A stretch of DNA of 64,000 nt from Chaetoderma sp. LZ-2023a (Eukaryota > Mollusca > Caudofoveata > Chaetodermatida > Chaetodermatidae): positions 57,829,295 through 57,893,294 of the forward strand of contig CM067370.1 in assembly GCA_034401795.1 (NCBI GenBank). The letters run 5' to 3'. Each line of letters begins with the position of its first letter. The first letter of the stretch is position 1. This document shows positions 13,885 through 25,726 of the stretch, piece after piece. The notes beneath the pieces are model-generated. The model did not search any database, was not told the origin of the DNA, and worked only from the letters and a program-made list of their open reading frames with translations. The position numbers and the translations under genes were made by a program.

Positions 13885-13964
13885 ATTTGGACCAATTAAA
13901 CCACATTCTTAGTGTGCTCGGATCTCCATCACAGGACGATCTCAACTGTATCATCAATGAAAAG
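13885..13964 (+). CDS. ERK-type MAP kinase, exon encoding the MAPK insert
   Basis: Encodes [19 protein letters not shown] and then NCIINEK after completing a Tyr codon. It corresponds to the MAPK-specific insert after helix G of ERK. Acceptor TTCTAG at 13879-13884, donor GT at 13965. Reading phase is continuous with the exon at 8149-8220 across a 5.7-kb intron filled with AGCTCACC repeats. Residues are nearly all those expected in animal ERKs. Confidence 0.95.
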
Positions 13965-14009
13965 GTTAGCATAACCCCTCCCCTCCCATCCTTTAATCAT
14001 GCATTGTTA

Positions 14010-14010
<1 letters not shown>

Positions 14011-14062
<52 letters not shown>
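14011..14062. repeat. (TA)n microsatellite
   Basis: About 25 TA units directly abutting the left target-site duplication of the hAT-like element, which appears to have inserted at the microsatellite edge. Confidence 0.9.
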
Positions 14063-14066
<4 letters not shown>

Positions 14067-14067
14067 G

Positions 14068-15796
14068 TAGGGCTGTAGCGATTCACCGATATATCGGTGA
14101 ATCGTGATACGCATCCTCACGATATGCATATCGTATCATGACATGTCGTATCGATACACACACGATACAAGAAAATATGCCTATTAGCGTCCTTCATACA
14201 TTAACATTGTCAGGTAAGCTATAGCTAAAGTTGCAGGGGTTGAAATGTTTATAAAATTGTACCTGTCCCAGGTGACAGGTAGATTTTTTTTGTACCCGTC
14301 ACTAAATATTTGTACTTGTACAAGCAGTGTACATTTCTAATATAAAACAATAACCTGCAAGTCCACCACAATAAAAAGCGTAACCAGCACTAAGGCATTT
14401 AGTAGAAAGAGTGACCCTTCTTAAACTTGTGCGCTTTAAACTGACAATTTACTGCAAATGCGATTTACTGGAAATAAGAGTTACTACGCACCAGTTTTCC
14501 TGACATATGGTTCTGTTTCCTCGGTCGCTCCAAAGCAATGAACCTCTTAAATATCGGGTGGTATTACTGTCGGAGCCTTCCAGTAATAATATATTGGGTC
14601 ATATAATCCTTCAAAGTGGACGCTAAGATATTGGTTTACTGCGTTTAAAAGCGGCACAGTGACTAGATTTTTCATTCGCCATAGCCATCAATATTAATCG
14701 CGAGAGTCACACAGAGATTGGTTGAAATAAATCATGTGATTAATTCCTTATGAATGACAACGAGGCACGTGATCAAAATTTTACTACAATAGTAATTTTC
14801 ATTCATGCCTAATGACATTGGATGTCCCACGAGCCAATCAGAAACTACGAGTCCGCATTATCGATTATTATTAACTATGGCTGCTCAGTCGCGCGAGACA
14901 TTTCTCATTACTGGTGAATTAGCAGACCCCCTCTAGGCTGATTCGTGACATAATTTTTATTGTTGAAATTAGTAACCGGGATCGCGCCGTTCTGTAGGAA
15001 TGGAATGTTTACGAGACCGGACAGCTGTACCGGAGGTGATAATGCAATCTACTGGGCATTGACAGATAGAAATTGTGCTAGAAAAATTTGTTCCCAAAAA
15101 GTAACAGGTTGCCCAGGAGAGCAACCGATATACGAGATTGACTTGCCTGCCATATTTTTCACTTTCCCCGTTAAGTTCATCATCATCATATTCTCGGGAC
15201 ATAAGCCACTAGAATACCGCTAAAAATAATGTCAAATCGCGCAACTCAGCATGTTTCACTGTGCTGGATGTTTATAGAAAGTAAATGCGAAAGCAACTAA
15301 ATGATAATAAACTATGTCAAATCTCGCAAGTCGACATGCTTCACTGCGCTGGATGTTTATAAAGACCAAATCTGAAAGCAACTGAATGAGAACACTTGGA
15401 AGATTTGCGGGACTAATATTTCCAGTAAAATGTCAGAGAAAACTGCAAAATAGATTTATCACGCTCAACTGTGGACATTTCTCTAGCTTCCTTTGATCTT
15501 CATTAAGTTTTTTTCACAATACGTACCTGTTACCAGTGACAGGTAGATATTTGTTCTACCTGTCTCTGACAAAAGTCGCCTGTCATCGACAGGTAGACAG
15601 GCAACATTTCGACCCCTGCATTTTCACTCAATTTCATCTGAATATGTTAATTATTTGTTTATCTGCACTGAGAGGCGGAGAGTGGCGTAAAATGGACAGA
15701 TTGAGATGAAACTTAGTGAAAAAATAATGTATCGTATCGTGACCAGTGTATCATGATGTATATCGTATCGTGGCAAAACGTATCATTACAGCCCTA
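14068..15796. mobile_element. hAT-like element with 8-bp target duplication
   Basis: Left end TAGGGCTGTAGCGAT, right end reversed TAGGGCTGTAATGAT. The 8-bp duplication ATATTATG flanks both sides exactly (14060-14067 and 15797-15804), as expected for hAT elements. Near both ends are repeats of the words CGTATCGT, ATACG and ATATCG. It spans 1729 bp, but about 1.39 kb of that is a second inserted element (14232-15620), so the original was a MITE of about 340 bp. Confidence 0.8.
14232..15620. mobile_element. TIR element nested in the hAT-like element
   Basis: Left end TGCAGGGGTTGAAATGTT, right end reversed TGCAGGGGTCGAAATGTT (17 of 18). Subterminal copies of ACCTGTC/GACAGGT cluster at both ends (14258-14290 and 15525-15600). 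TGCA at both edges could be a 4-bp target duplication, but because it is palindromic it may simply be part of the TIR. An open stretch at 14960-15223 exists on both strands but resembles no protein I know. Superfamily not assigned. Confidence 0.65.
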
Positions 15797-15945
15797 ATAT
15801 TATGCATAAAAATTGTATATCAAAAGAATTATCTTGTACAATATTTGTATGTTAATTGATTGGTTACAATTTGTATGTACAATATGATGAGTGTTCATTC
15901 TATAAATATGCAGTGAATACATAGACACTTATACATGGCTGTTAT

Positions 15946-16147
15946 TAGCTCACATGGCCTGAAAGGCGAATTGACTGTACGCCGTAGCAACCATCCCTCC
16001 AGGCTGATTTTAATTATATTTGGAAGGAAGCATCCTTAGGACATGCAGATCTGGGTTTGTTCAAACGAACCTGAACAGCCAATTTGGGCGGCAGTAATCC
16101 TGGATTTTTGCAGATTTTTAGAAATGTCTTTAAAAAACTTCTTGTAA
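15946..16147 (+). repeat. AGCTCACC-family repeat, 3'-truncated
   Basis: Begins TTAGCTCACATGGCCTGAAAGGC and keeps the early family segment (GGAAGCATCCTTAGGACAT, TTGTTCAAACGAACCTG) before losing similarity near AACTTCTTG. Confidence 0.6.
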
Positions 16148-16573
16148 ATAAAAATAAATTCCACAATTAATATATTAATGGTGTAAATTGGACTGGTTAA
16201 TAGTGCTGAAAAACACCAATTAAAATCTCATTAATCTTGGGTGAAAGGCCAGTTTCCAATGCGACTGTCTGTCTGTCATCAACATTTCCCTAAATGATGT
16301 GACCTTGTGCGTGCGTGCATTCATCCATTCGTGCGTGAGGTAACATCTGTATCTTTCACAGCACTTAAATAGTCATTTGTTTTTCTACTTCACTGGACTT
16401 CTTAAACATTTGACCTGGGATTCATATATATATATGGTGTATATAAGATTGATACAAACGTTCACACACTCATATACACATATTAAATCAATGCAATAAT
16501 TCTCACTGCTTTTCACTAAGAAAAAATAATCCTTTGCACATTGAATGTTGTCATTGTCTTATTGTATCTACAG

Positions 16574-16652
16574 GCACGAGGTTACATTCAGTCACTGCCA
16601 TTTAAACCAAATGTACCATGGTCGCGACTGTTTCCTAAAGCAGATGCAAGAG
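16574..16652 (+). CDS. ERK-type MAP kinase, exon encoding subdomain X
   Basis: Encodes ARGYIQSLPFKPNVPWSRLF followed by PKADAR and one base of the next Ala codon. Animal ERKs have the same VPW and LFP.AD landmarks. Acceptor CAG at 16571-16573, donor GT at 16653. In frame with the flanking exons. Confidence 0.95.
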
Positions 16653-17047
16653 GTGGGTAGCTGTTTAGCTAAAACTGTGTAGTGTTTGTGCTGGTTTATT
16701 TGTGGATATTCAGTATCGTGGTTTAATTTGCAACAATCCACGTATTTCTGTGTTCACGATACTGTGTCAACCTTGCATATTAAATATGGCAAAATCTTTG
16801 TTATGTTTAATAATTTAAAATCAAATTGGCTTAAAAACTGGTCCTCTACAGATTACTGTCAAACTAAGTTTAACAGCTTTAATGCCTGTTTTCTTAGAAA
16901 TTGAGGTTTATTTAATGATAGTCATATTTTTACAGTGTCAGCATTTTAATGCTGTGACTGAAATGCATACATTTTAATGGACAATTTCTATGTAGTTATT
17001 GATTGTTATTTGGATTGTGGCGTTATGTGCGTGTATGTAGCTAATGT

Positions 17048-17259
17048 TTAGCCTTTTAATGGTCAAGCCTGGCCAAAGCCGGCCTCTGCATTTGCATGCC
17101 ATTAGACTGCTATTTTTGTAGATTTACAACTGGAATGACTGGCTCAATAATTGAGCCAGTCATTTCAGTTGTATATTTTCAAAAATAGCCTCTTGCAAAT
17201 GGAAATATTCGAGCCAAACATTTGATTTTCTTTACCAGTCTTGAGCATTAAAGAGTTAA
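17048..17259. mobile_element. Palindrome MITE (family M), copy 1
   Basis: Ends TTAGCCTTTTAATGGTCAAG and, reversed from the right, TTAACTCTTTAATGCTCAAG form imperfect TIRs. The centre is an inverted repeat around 17129-17171 with arms containing GGAATGACTGGCTCA. Outer arms also pair (CTATTTTTGTAGAT versus ATTTTCAAAAATAG). Same layout as copies near 34.1, 44.9 and 45.4 kb. No coding capacity. Confidence 0.65.
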
Positions 17260-17600
17260 ACTCATGAGGTATCTATCCATGAAGCTATATTTTGTGCTTA
17301 TTCTCTGCAAAGAATTATAAAGGTAGCCAGTTTGCTTAACAAACACACATCTATTTAAGATCTCAGAGATGTCCATTCTATGCATGACCAGCTGGTCGCA
17401 ACCGCAATGACATATGTGTATCTGTAGACTAATTAAATCTAGTGTCTCGATTTCAAGACAACTATACAAAAAAACTAATTTTTCAGAATAATTTGACGGG
17501 AACGTGTTAACAGTTAGATTAATTTCAAAATATTAAGCAGAATAGTTCTAAATTACATTTGGGCATTACGGTTTAAAGGATAAATTTATATATAATATAA

Positions 17601-17735
<135 letters not shown>

Positions 17736-18106
17736 TAACTAGTACTAATGTGTATTTTAGCATAAGTTTCAACATGACCTCCCAGGCATGCCAGATACAA
17801 GAAATGCAGTACAGTGTAAATATATTCTATTGATTAATTTGAAAGTAATGTGACTGGAAACTAAGGCAGCAATATCTTTCAGGAAAATAACTTTTGCATC
17901 ATTCATCAGCTTGCATGTAGCCATGTACGGCAACTTTTGGTTTGTGATATTGAGATCTCTGCATCGAAAGTGCTATACTGTAAGTAGTATCATCTTCCAT
18001 TATTTACTTCCATGCTGCTTGATAGATGACCAAATATATTTATGTTGAAAATACTGTTGCTATTCCTTCGACAAACATTTAATTAATTATTGTTTCGTTA
18101 AAACTA

Positions 18107-18960
18107 ATGGTGGGAGCTAATTTTCGGGAATCACTCAGGTTGGTTTATTCCGAATTGTGCCATGCTATATGGTTGGTGCATCCAATGACTTTCTGTGGCC
18201 TTTTTCCAAACTCTTGGTCTGAAGACAGGACTTGTATAGTTCTACTGTCAACATTGCTCCATGAGTGTTCTTCCTTTGTGCAATGTCTAGCTACTGGAGT
18301 GTCGTACCATATATTTTTGTGGAAATTTACTGTAAAGCATAGGTTCTCCTTTATCCTAATTTGGAAAGTGTGTTTAGTTTCTCACACATTGGTTTTTTGC
18401 ACTTGTGGCACGTGATTAGATAGATCATGTGTTTAGACAGATCATTTGACCGTTTGGGCATGCTACAAAGATGTTTCTGTATGATGGTTGTGATGCTGTC
18501 TAGTTGAGGCTGTATGCAGATATCCTTGCATGCTGAGTTTCTGCCAGTTGTTTATAGGTAGCAATGTTTTCTTTTGAAATGTTCGGTTTCATGTTTGTAA
18601 TCACTGCTTCTGGTGTCCAGTGTTGCGGCTTCAGGCAATCTGTGAGCTTGTGCTACATCAGTTCATTTACATTTCTTGGTCGGCATTTTGTTTGTTGGAG
18701 ATTAACTGATTGTATGTGGTGCGCCTATGGTTGCCAAGGTGTTGGAGAACCGTGTATGCTAGCGGTAATTCAGTGTTGGCATGTCTGCCGAGATGTGTCG
18801 GGCTTCGGTGTATGCACTACTGCATCAAGGCGGCTTGCATTATCTCTGTGGATGGTAAACGTTCATCAACTGCATCCAGCAGGTGTATAATGGGGTCAGC
18901 CGACTTCAATAAGAGCTAGGATACACCTGGTATGGCGAGGTGTTCAGTATTTGCCAATAT
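18107..18960 (-). pseudogene. Penelope-like retroelement remnant (GIY-YIG region), reversed
   Basis: Read on the minus strand, about 18375-18440 gives HMIYLITCHKCKKP, the signature of the GIY-YIG endonuclease of Penelope-like elements (usually IYLITC.KC...YVGET). A frameshift later (about 18285) reads TPVARHCTKEEHS, like the PVA.HF...HS region downstream in the same family. Stops and frameshifts occur throughout. The stretch at 18500-18960 has further broken minus-strand coding-like text that I cannot place firmly. It lies antisense inside the last ERK intron. The plus-strand ORFs here are shadows. Confidence 0.5.
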
Positions 18961-19901
18961 ATCGATATAAGAAATAAGACTTCAATCAAGACGTGGCAGT
19001 GTTTATGTCTTGAGGCTTAAAATCTACAATGCCTGACATCGGCAGTTGAGCAGTAACAAGTGTGAATGGATTTTTAACTGGGAGTGCGCCTCCTAATATA
19101 AATCTGAGGGATGACTAGATGTGCGGGCCTGTTCTCATTGGCGGATTGATATGGGATACCTGAATTTTGATTGGTCAATAACCTGTGACAATCAGCGGCT
19201 GTATCGGTTTGTTGCCATATACCGATTTTACTCCGTTCTTTGCTAATGATACACAGAGATATGGTTTGTGAAAATTGATGATGTATGGCCATACTATACA
19301 GATGCTGTCAATGATATGGATAATTCAGACAAAAAACTTCATTTCATTACTGGAACTAATCTGAGGACATGTATTCACAACACTGATTGGGGATGTACGG
19401 AGAACAGAGGTTTTTTTGGTCCTATACGTGTATGCTTGTGTGTATTTCACAAGTAGCACAGAAATAAGCACGCCCATGCTTTCCCCATGCAAGCACAAAA
19501 TGGGTTATAAAGCGATTACTAGGCATTATAATACTCTTTATAATACTTAGACCACATGTGATTGTGATATTTAACTGGTTGTACAATAATCTATAGCAAA
19601 TACAAAGCCAGGAGAGGACGTCATTGCATAAATCTGCTAAGCGTGCAACAAGGTGACCTCAAGAAAGCAGTACTCGGTACACTCAAGTCAAGAATGGACC
19701 TGAGGAAGCTAAGGATTTCGGCTGAGGACAAAACTGATTGCAGCTGTAGGATGTTTCTATTACTAGCCTCAGAACACAGTAATCATACATACAATAATCT
19801 ATATAGCTTGTTGCTCATAGCATATTTATCAGCATAAAATGAGATTGGGCATATAAAAGAGTTTGACATTAATTAACATTTGAATTTTGTTTTTGTTCCA
19901 G
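18961..19901. other. Intron sequence, no recognised gene
   Basis: Last part of the final ERK coding intron. Short open stretches near 19268-19456 and 19643-19837 have no recognisable similarity. It ends with a polypyrimidine tract (TTTTGTTTTTGTTCC) and the CAG acceptor at 19899-19901. Confidence 0.5.
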
Positions 19902-20024
19902 CCTATCGCTGAAGAACCATTCACATTTGAAACAGAACTCGATGACTTGCCTAAAGAACGATTGAAGGAGTTGATATTTGAAGAGACAATACTGCTTAGG
20001 GATCGTATTGGCATCAAAGATTAG
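19902..20024 (+). CDS. ERK-type MAP kinase, last coding exon
   Basis: Encodes [20 protein letters not shown] and then LKELIFEET before a short tail, [11 protein letters not shown], and TAG at 20022-20024. The body matches the C-terminal extension of animal ERKs; the tail after EET differs from the vertebrate ending, as is common in invertebrates. The stop is followed at once by GTATGT, a strong splice-donor match, so a further 3' UTR intron is possible. An AATAAA at 20039-20044 lies only 15 bases past the stop; a better-spaced one is at 20992-20997. Confidence 0.95.
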   Translation, partial: PIAEEPFTFETELDDLPKERLKELIFEETILLRDRIGIKD

Positions 20025-20997
20025 GTATGTATCATTTAAATAAAAAATCTCATTATTTTGATAAATGTTTAGTTCTGTACTATTGTCATACTTATCTCAT
20101 TCAGTATCAGACCACAACAATGAAATAGCTTTCTCTTAATATGTTTATTGTCTTGACATAATCTGATAAATAACAGGAAAATATGACGCTGTTACAAATT
20201 CACACAAAGATTGATCTTTAATGTGTATGAAGATATGAAAACAAGATAGATTGTACTGAGCTAAAATAGAATTTAATGATATAAAATGTGTGGGTGCAAT
20301 ATCTTTCTAATTACCTTCTTATTAAAATGACCAAAAGCAAAAGTTGTAGAAAAATTTGATCACATTTTTTCTCTGAATATTGTACATTTTTCCACTGACG
20401 TGTTTGTGTATGAAATCTGTAGAATTTTCTGCACTTTCAGATAGTTTTATCGCAATTCAAATCAAACAATGCAGTCTTGTTCTTTAACTGCAGAAGTAAT
20501 GATGGGCTACGAAGAAATCTTGACTGTGGAAATAGTCTTAAAAATAACACCATTTTCTATGGTGAAAGCTCAGTAATTTGGTCGCCACTCTTCAAATAAT
20601 ATTTTAATTTGGTTACTAGCATCTCATATCGTGCTGGAGAAAACAGTTATTTTAAGACTTTAAATGTTTGTTGAGCCCTACAAAAAGTGGAGAAAGGCTC
20701 GACTTAGTGATCCGAATGGTGTGCAGTGTTCAGCGTGTGATATGGGAATTAGGTCTATGATGTTACAAGTTTTGAATGGACATTTAATTCACTAGAGTCT
20801 TATATGACTTCAATAATACAGCTTTACTCTTTACCAAGATAGCATCCAGTCTACATGTCATAATGAAACTGATTTTAACCTTTTTCAATATTTTTCTTTG
20901 TTTTGAACTAGTATTATGGTGATTTGTTACAAGAATGTTATACTGTTAAGCATTTTCAATAGATGTTTAATTCACCAAGGCCTCTGATCTCAATAAA
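20025..20997 (+). other. Probable ERK 3' UTR / downstream region
   Basis: No coding sequence. AATAAA hexamers occur at 20039-20044 and 20992-20997. If GTATGT at 20025 is used as a donor, part of this is a 3' UTR intron. The true 3' end cannot be fixed from sequence alone. Confidence 0.4.
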
Positions 20998-21060
20998 ACC
21001 GTACAGATTTCAGACCTGTCTATCACTGGATTATCCATAGTTTTTATGACAGTAGCGTCA

Positions 21061-21222
21061 AAAATACAGCACTACGGACTGTTAGCTAAAATACAGAACT
21101 ACGAACAGTTAACTAAAATACAGAACTATGAATGGTTAACTAAAATACAGAATTATGAATGGTTAACTAAAATACAAAACTACCCACTGTTAACTAAAAT
21201 ACAAACTAGGGATTGCTAATTA
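21061..21222. repeat. 27-bp tandem repeat, six copies
   Basis: AAAATACA anchors recur at 21061, 21088, 21115, 21142, 21169 and 21196, an exact 27-base period. The units vary by a few substitutions around AGAACTATGAATGGTTAACT. Because 27 is a multiple of three the array stays open in some frames, but there is no sign of a gene. Confidence 0.85.
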
Positions 21223-23050
21223 AACAACAGATCTAGACTGCTAAAATATGAAAATAAAAAATGTTACCTCTGGCAGTATGACCACTTGTTCAAAACAATT
21301 GAAAATCGATAAAACTGATCAAATTAGGCACTTAAGACTAGAGCATTCAGTCTGGAGTCTATAGCCGTATGGCTTCCTCTGTGTCAAATAGCATGGGAAT
21401 CTTGCCCTCCCAGATCATCCTATATCCTGTGTTCAATCGTATTCCATGTGATTTTGCATAATACTCAGAACTTCAATAGAGTGGAGACATACTTTCCACC
21501 TGCCATGCCCTCTGTCCTATAAGATGCCATACAATACCATGCCATGCTTGGTGCGATAGGATACCATACTATACCAATCGAAATGTCATACCACCTCCGC
21601 AGATGATGTGTGATGTGGGGAACAACAAAGACTCAACATGTGGGACAAAATTTTTCTCGTTTTTGGATTGAAACAAACATACGTTACAATGACCGCCTCA
21701 CATTCGGTTGAATGTCCTTCTCCTGCAGCTATTTACAATTTATGCTTTTTTGGGATTCAATCAGTTATCAAAATATCTCCACTTTGAAAATAAAAAACAA
21801 AAAATGTGATGAATCCCGCTATGAGACACTAAATTAGAACTGTCTTCAGTTAAATCCCGCCTTCAGTTGGCTTGCGTCCTAAAAAATAAGTGCTTGACAT
21901 CGTCACAAAATCATTAATGCTTTCAATGTAGTCCGTAAAATCTTAAGTTATTAGGTAATTAGTATTAGGTCAATGTACATGTAATTATGGCCCACACTGT
22001 CTGTCCGTCCACAATATCTTGTAAACAACATATCATACGGAGCCGCTTAAGATAGTTTAATATATGCATCACTTATGATACGCAGATGTGCGTTTTGTTG
22101 GTGAAAATGGGCTTTCTAGTGCAAAAACTCAGGATATTTGTCTATTTCACTTCAAGATATATACTTACCTCCCTAACACTATGATATTTCCTAAATAACG
22201 ACCTTCACTCAATAACCCCAGATTTAAAAAGAAAGGTGCCATTACTGGGCAGGTAGACAGGTGACAGTCTGCCGGATCTTAACTATTGGCCTGAATCACA
22301 TGCTTGCTAAATTGTTTTAGCTTGCTAAGTTTTTGATAAAATATCTTGGGAAAATTGTTTGAAGAGGTGTTGGACATGTCTGACCATCATAATCCACCTG
22401 AGGCAGTTGCTGGAGCAAGTTATCAGGTGAATTCTAGTACAATTTTCATCTTAATTACGTTTTAATTACGTGGTGTTACCTATTTCCATGACTTGGTATA
22501 GACATGATAGGCACCGAGAAAACTGGTATATTATTATCTGGCGACATAAAATACTAATCTTTCTTTATGTTTGTGTCCACAGGTTTCTGTCAGGAGGTTT
22601 GTACACATCTAAGAGGGCTTGTCTCCACCTTTTCCCTATAAAATGTTATGGAAAAAATACTGCCCAGGGTAATATAAGCTCCCATAAGAGCGAGCGTATC
22701 ATTCTGCCCTCTGGTCCCTCCCCTCCCTTTATAATTAAGTTAGTGGTGAAGAGGAGTGGCTCGTCTGGTGGAGTTTTCAAGAGCAGGGCGTGGTAGTATG
22801 CCTTTTCTAAAGACGCAGGTACTCTAGTTATGCTATGTGGCACTCTAATATTTTTAGAAATGTTTGTGATTATTTGCTGCCAATTATTTTTGTCATACTG
22901 TTTATCTGTATCATTATCATGAGCTATTACTGTGTTCATTTACTGTTTAGTATGCTCTTGTATTTGAATACAATTCGTCTTACACCTGGATGTAGTTCGT
23001 CTGTTTCTATTTATGGAAATTATTACATCATAAGCAGCCATGTTATTATT
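21223..23050. other. No recognised gene
   Basis: AT-rich. A CTGTCTGTCCGTCC start word near 22000 suggests a truncated hairpin-bounded repeat. An ORF-like stretch at about 22600-22800 (minus strand reading LLLKTPPDEPLLFTTN) could be a remnant of a retroelement, but I cannot identify it. Confidence 0.4.
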
Positions 23051-24634
23051 GTCTCACCCCGAAGGGAAAAGCGAGACATAGGGATTACAAATTCCCGCGT
23101 TGTCGTCGGCGTGTTGTTTGCGTTAAAGTTTTTCATTAGCCGTTTTAGTCAAGAATGGACCATCAGATTTCAATGAAACTTTACAGACAGGTTCTATCCA
23201 ATGTAGGTATGCGATCTTCATCATTACTAAGCCGATTTGGGGGGAATTTCTCATGTTTTCTTCATGGTTTTGGCTCGTCTGGTGGATATTTACGTTAAAG
23301 TTTTTCAGTATTCTTCTTGTTCAACAATGGATCATCAGATTTTGATGAAACTTTACAAACTATTTCAATCCCTTGTCGGCATACTATCTTCATCATTACT
23401 AAGCAGACTTTCGAGGAATTTCTCATGGTTTTTTTGTGGTTTTCGTCTTTTGGATGAGTTTTGCATTAGCCTTATTAATCAAGAATTGCTCATCAGATTT
23501 TAATAAAACTTTACTGACTAGTTCTAACCAATGCAGGGATGCAATCCTGAGTATTACTAAGCAAATTTTCCGTTAATTTCTCAAGGTTTTTTTTGTGGTT
23601 TTGGACTTTGAGAATATTTTGTATGATTTTTTCGTTGAAGTTTTCATTAGCCTTATTAGTCAAGAATGACCCATCAGATTTCAATGAAACTTTACAGACT
23701 GGTTCTATCCAATGCAGGAATGCGATCTTCATCATTACTAAGCAGATTTTCAGGGAATTTTTCATGGTTTTTTCGCGGCTTTGGTGGATATTTGCGTTAA
23801 AGTTTTTCATTAGCCTTATTAATCAAAAATGGCGCATCAAATTTTAATAAAGCTTTACTGACTGGTTGTATCCAATGCAGAGATGCAGTCCTCAACATTA
23901 CTAAGCAGATTTTCGGAGAATTTCTCATGTTTTTTTCACGTTTTTTTGGATAATTTCTGCGTTAAAGTTTTTTATTACACTTATTAGTCAACAATGGCTC
24001 ATCAGATCTTCTTTTGGGGTGTATTTCTCATAGATTTTTCATGGTTTTGGACTTTGAATATTTTCTGTTACAGTTTTTCATTAATTTGCGTTACAGTTTT
24101 TAATTGCCTTATTTTACAACAATGTCTCATCGGATATCAAGGAAACTACAGCCATCGTCTATGCTATATATGGATGCATTCCCCATCATTACTACTTTTA
24201 TTTGTGAGGAATTTCCTGGGTTTTTTCAGTGTTTTGGAGACTGTAAATGGAATGGTAGTTTAACAGATCCTAATATTTAACTTCTTTGAGATAAAATATG
24301 CAAAATTAACTCAATTCCCTTACAATTAAAATATTGCTGATCATCAATTCAAAGATCCAACTCGCATCATTACGGTTTTGGACTTAGATGATTATTTTAA
24401 CATTTTTAAATTGATAATGGCTCGATTTTATAGGCAATGAGGACTCCAAAGAATTACAAAATATTCGATCATAGGAGTCAGTGTATGGACATTACCAAAA
24501 TTCTCTCACCACATCCACGTCCCTGTCATTCATAATTATAATGATTATGCAAGTGGTTTGCCTTTTAAGTATCAAAATATGTAGCCAGTGTCAATAATAT
24601 CAGGGACGAGACATATCACGCTTTAGCGTCCTTG
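23051..24634 (+). mobile_element. Hairpin-bounded element with ~170-bp core (GTCTCACC family)
   Basis: The left end GTCTCACCCCGAAGGG...GCGAGAC can fold. The right end GGACGAGACATATCACGCTT followed by TAGCGTCC also forms a stem and is followed by TTG and a T-tract. The core is about seven degenerate units (near 23119, 23289, 23460, 23636, 23797, 23960 and 24078) each with GTTAAAGTTTTTCATTAGCC, ATCAGATTTCAATGAAACTT and ATCATTACTAAGCAGA. ORFs on both strands come from this repeat. Non-coding. Architecture matches family 1 at 511-4489 despite unrelated sequence. The class (Helitron/Helentron-like) is inference. Confidence 0.65.
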
Positions 24635-24639
24635 TTTTT

Positions 24640-25347
24640 AGCTCACCAGACCTGAAAGGCCAAGTGAGCTTATGGCGTGGCAACCGTCAGTCGTCCGTCA
24701 ACTTTTCCTTTAAACGAATTCTCAAGAATCACTGGGCCAATTTCAATAATATTTGGCAGGAAGCATCCTTAGGGCATAGGGATCCAAGTTTATTCAAATG
24801 AACCCGATCGGCCAATTTGGCTGGTGGCCATCTTGGATTTAGGCCAATTTTAGGAAACGTCTAAAAATCTCTGAAACTGCTTAGGGGATTGATGCATATT
24901 TCATGAAATATGATTTAGGGCAAGTGCTGAACCAAGTTTGTTCAAGGGGAATTGATAGGTCAAATGGTTCGGCGGCCATCATGGTTGACCTAGTTGTAGC
25001 GAAAATGACTTACTCTCCAGAACCGCTGAAGGGATCGGGCGGAAATTTGGCAGATATGATTAGTGCCTAAGGGCCATTAAAGTTTGTTAAGAGAAGTTGA
25101 TCCGGCAAAAAACATGGCCGCCCTGGGCCAATCAAAATATAGCATGTTTGGCGGCCGTATTGGATTTTTTTATTTGATGGATTTTGAGGCCGAAATTGGT
25201 TTTGTATGTGTTTTAGGGTATTCTGAGCTCAGATTTGCAATTTTCAAAACTGTCGGATAAACGGTTTGGTGGCCATTTTGTTGATAAAGAGCATTTAGTT
25301 GAAATGCCTATGGTCCAGGTGAGCGATACAGGCCCCTTGGGCATCTT
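24640..25347 (+). mobile_element. AGCTCACC-family repeat abutting the GTCTCACC element
   Basis: Starts AGCTCACCAGACCTGAAAGG in the T-tract immediately after the 3' end of the preceding element. It ends GTCCAGGTGAGCGATACAGG, then CCCCTTGGGCATCTT and a T-tract. It keeps the family blocks GGAAGCATCCTTAGGGCATAG, GGCCATCTTGGATT and AAAAAACATGGCCGCC. A compact 0.7-kb copy without coding capacity. Confidence 0.7.
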
Positions 25348-25726
25348 ATTTAATATCCCCCTTGAGGTAGGGTGTTCATCTTTTTTCACCCATCCTGTTA
25401 TGACCTGTAGGTGAATTCTCTCTCTCTTTAAATGAGTTTTTTTAATTTTTTAACTCATTGTCTTCGTTTTGTCCCTTTTTTCAGAAGCCTACTTGTGCCA
25501 GTTGCGACTGTTCACTGAATCTTAAGTTTGCTCCTCACCTGTGAGTTAAATGTTCACCTTGCAGTCCATTATTGAAATGTGATGTCTGTAAACAGGGGGA
25601 GGGGGGGGGGTGACTTATTCTCTGAATTCTTGTTGTTACAGGCGAAAGATAAGGCGTCGGAGTAGGAGAAATGTTTGAAAAAGAGTAAGTTGAAGGGGTA
25701 AGAGAAAGGTCTCTGTTTCCTCGGAA

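Noticed and set aside
14960-15223. ORFs of 77-87 codons on both strands in the nested TIR element
   Set aside because: No motif or similarity recognised; both strands are open over the same bases, so a transposase call is not supported.
18107-18890. Plus-strand Cys/Trp-rich ORFs
   Set aside because: They are the complement of the minus-strand Penelope remnant.
23237-24263. Several Phe/Ile-rich ORFs
   Set aside because: Each is a reading of the ~170-bp repeat units of the GTCTCACC element.
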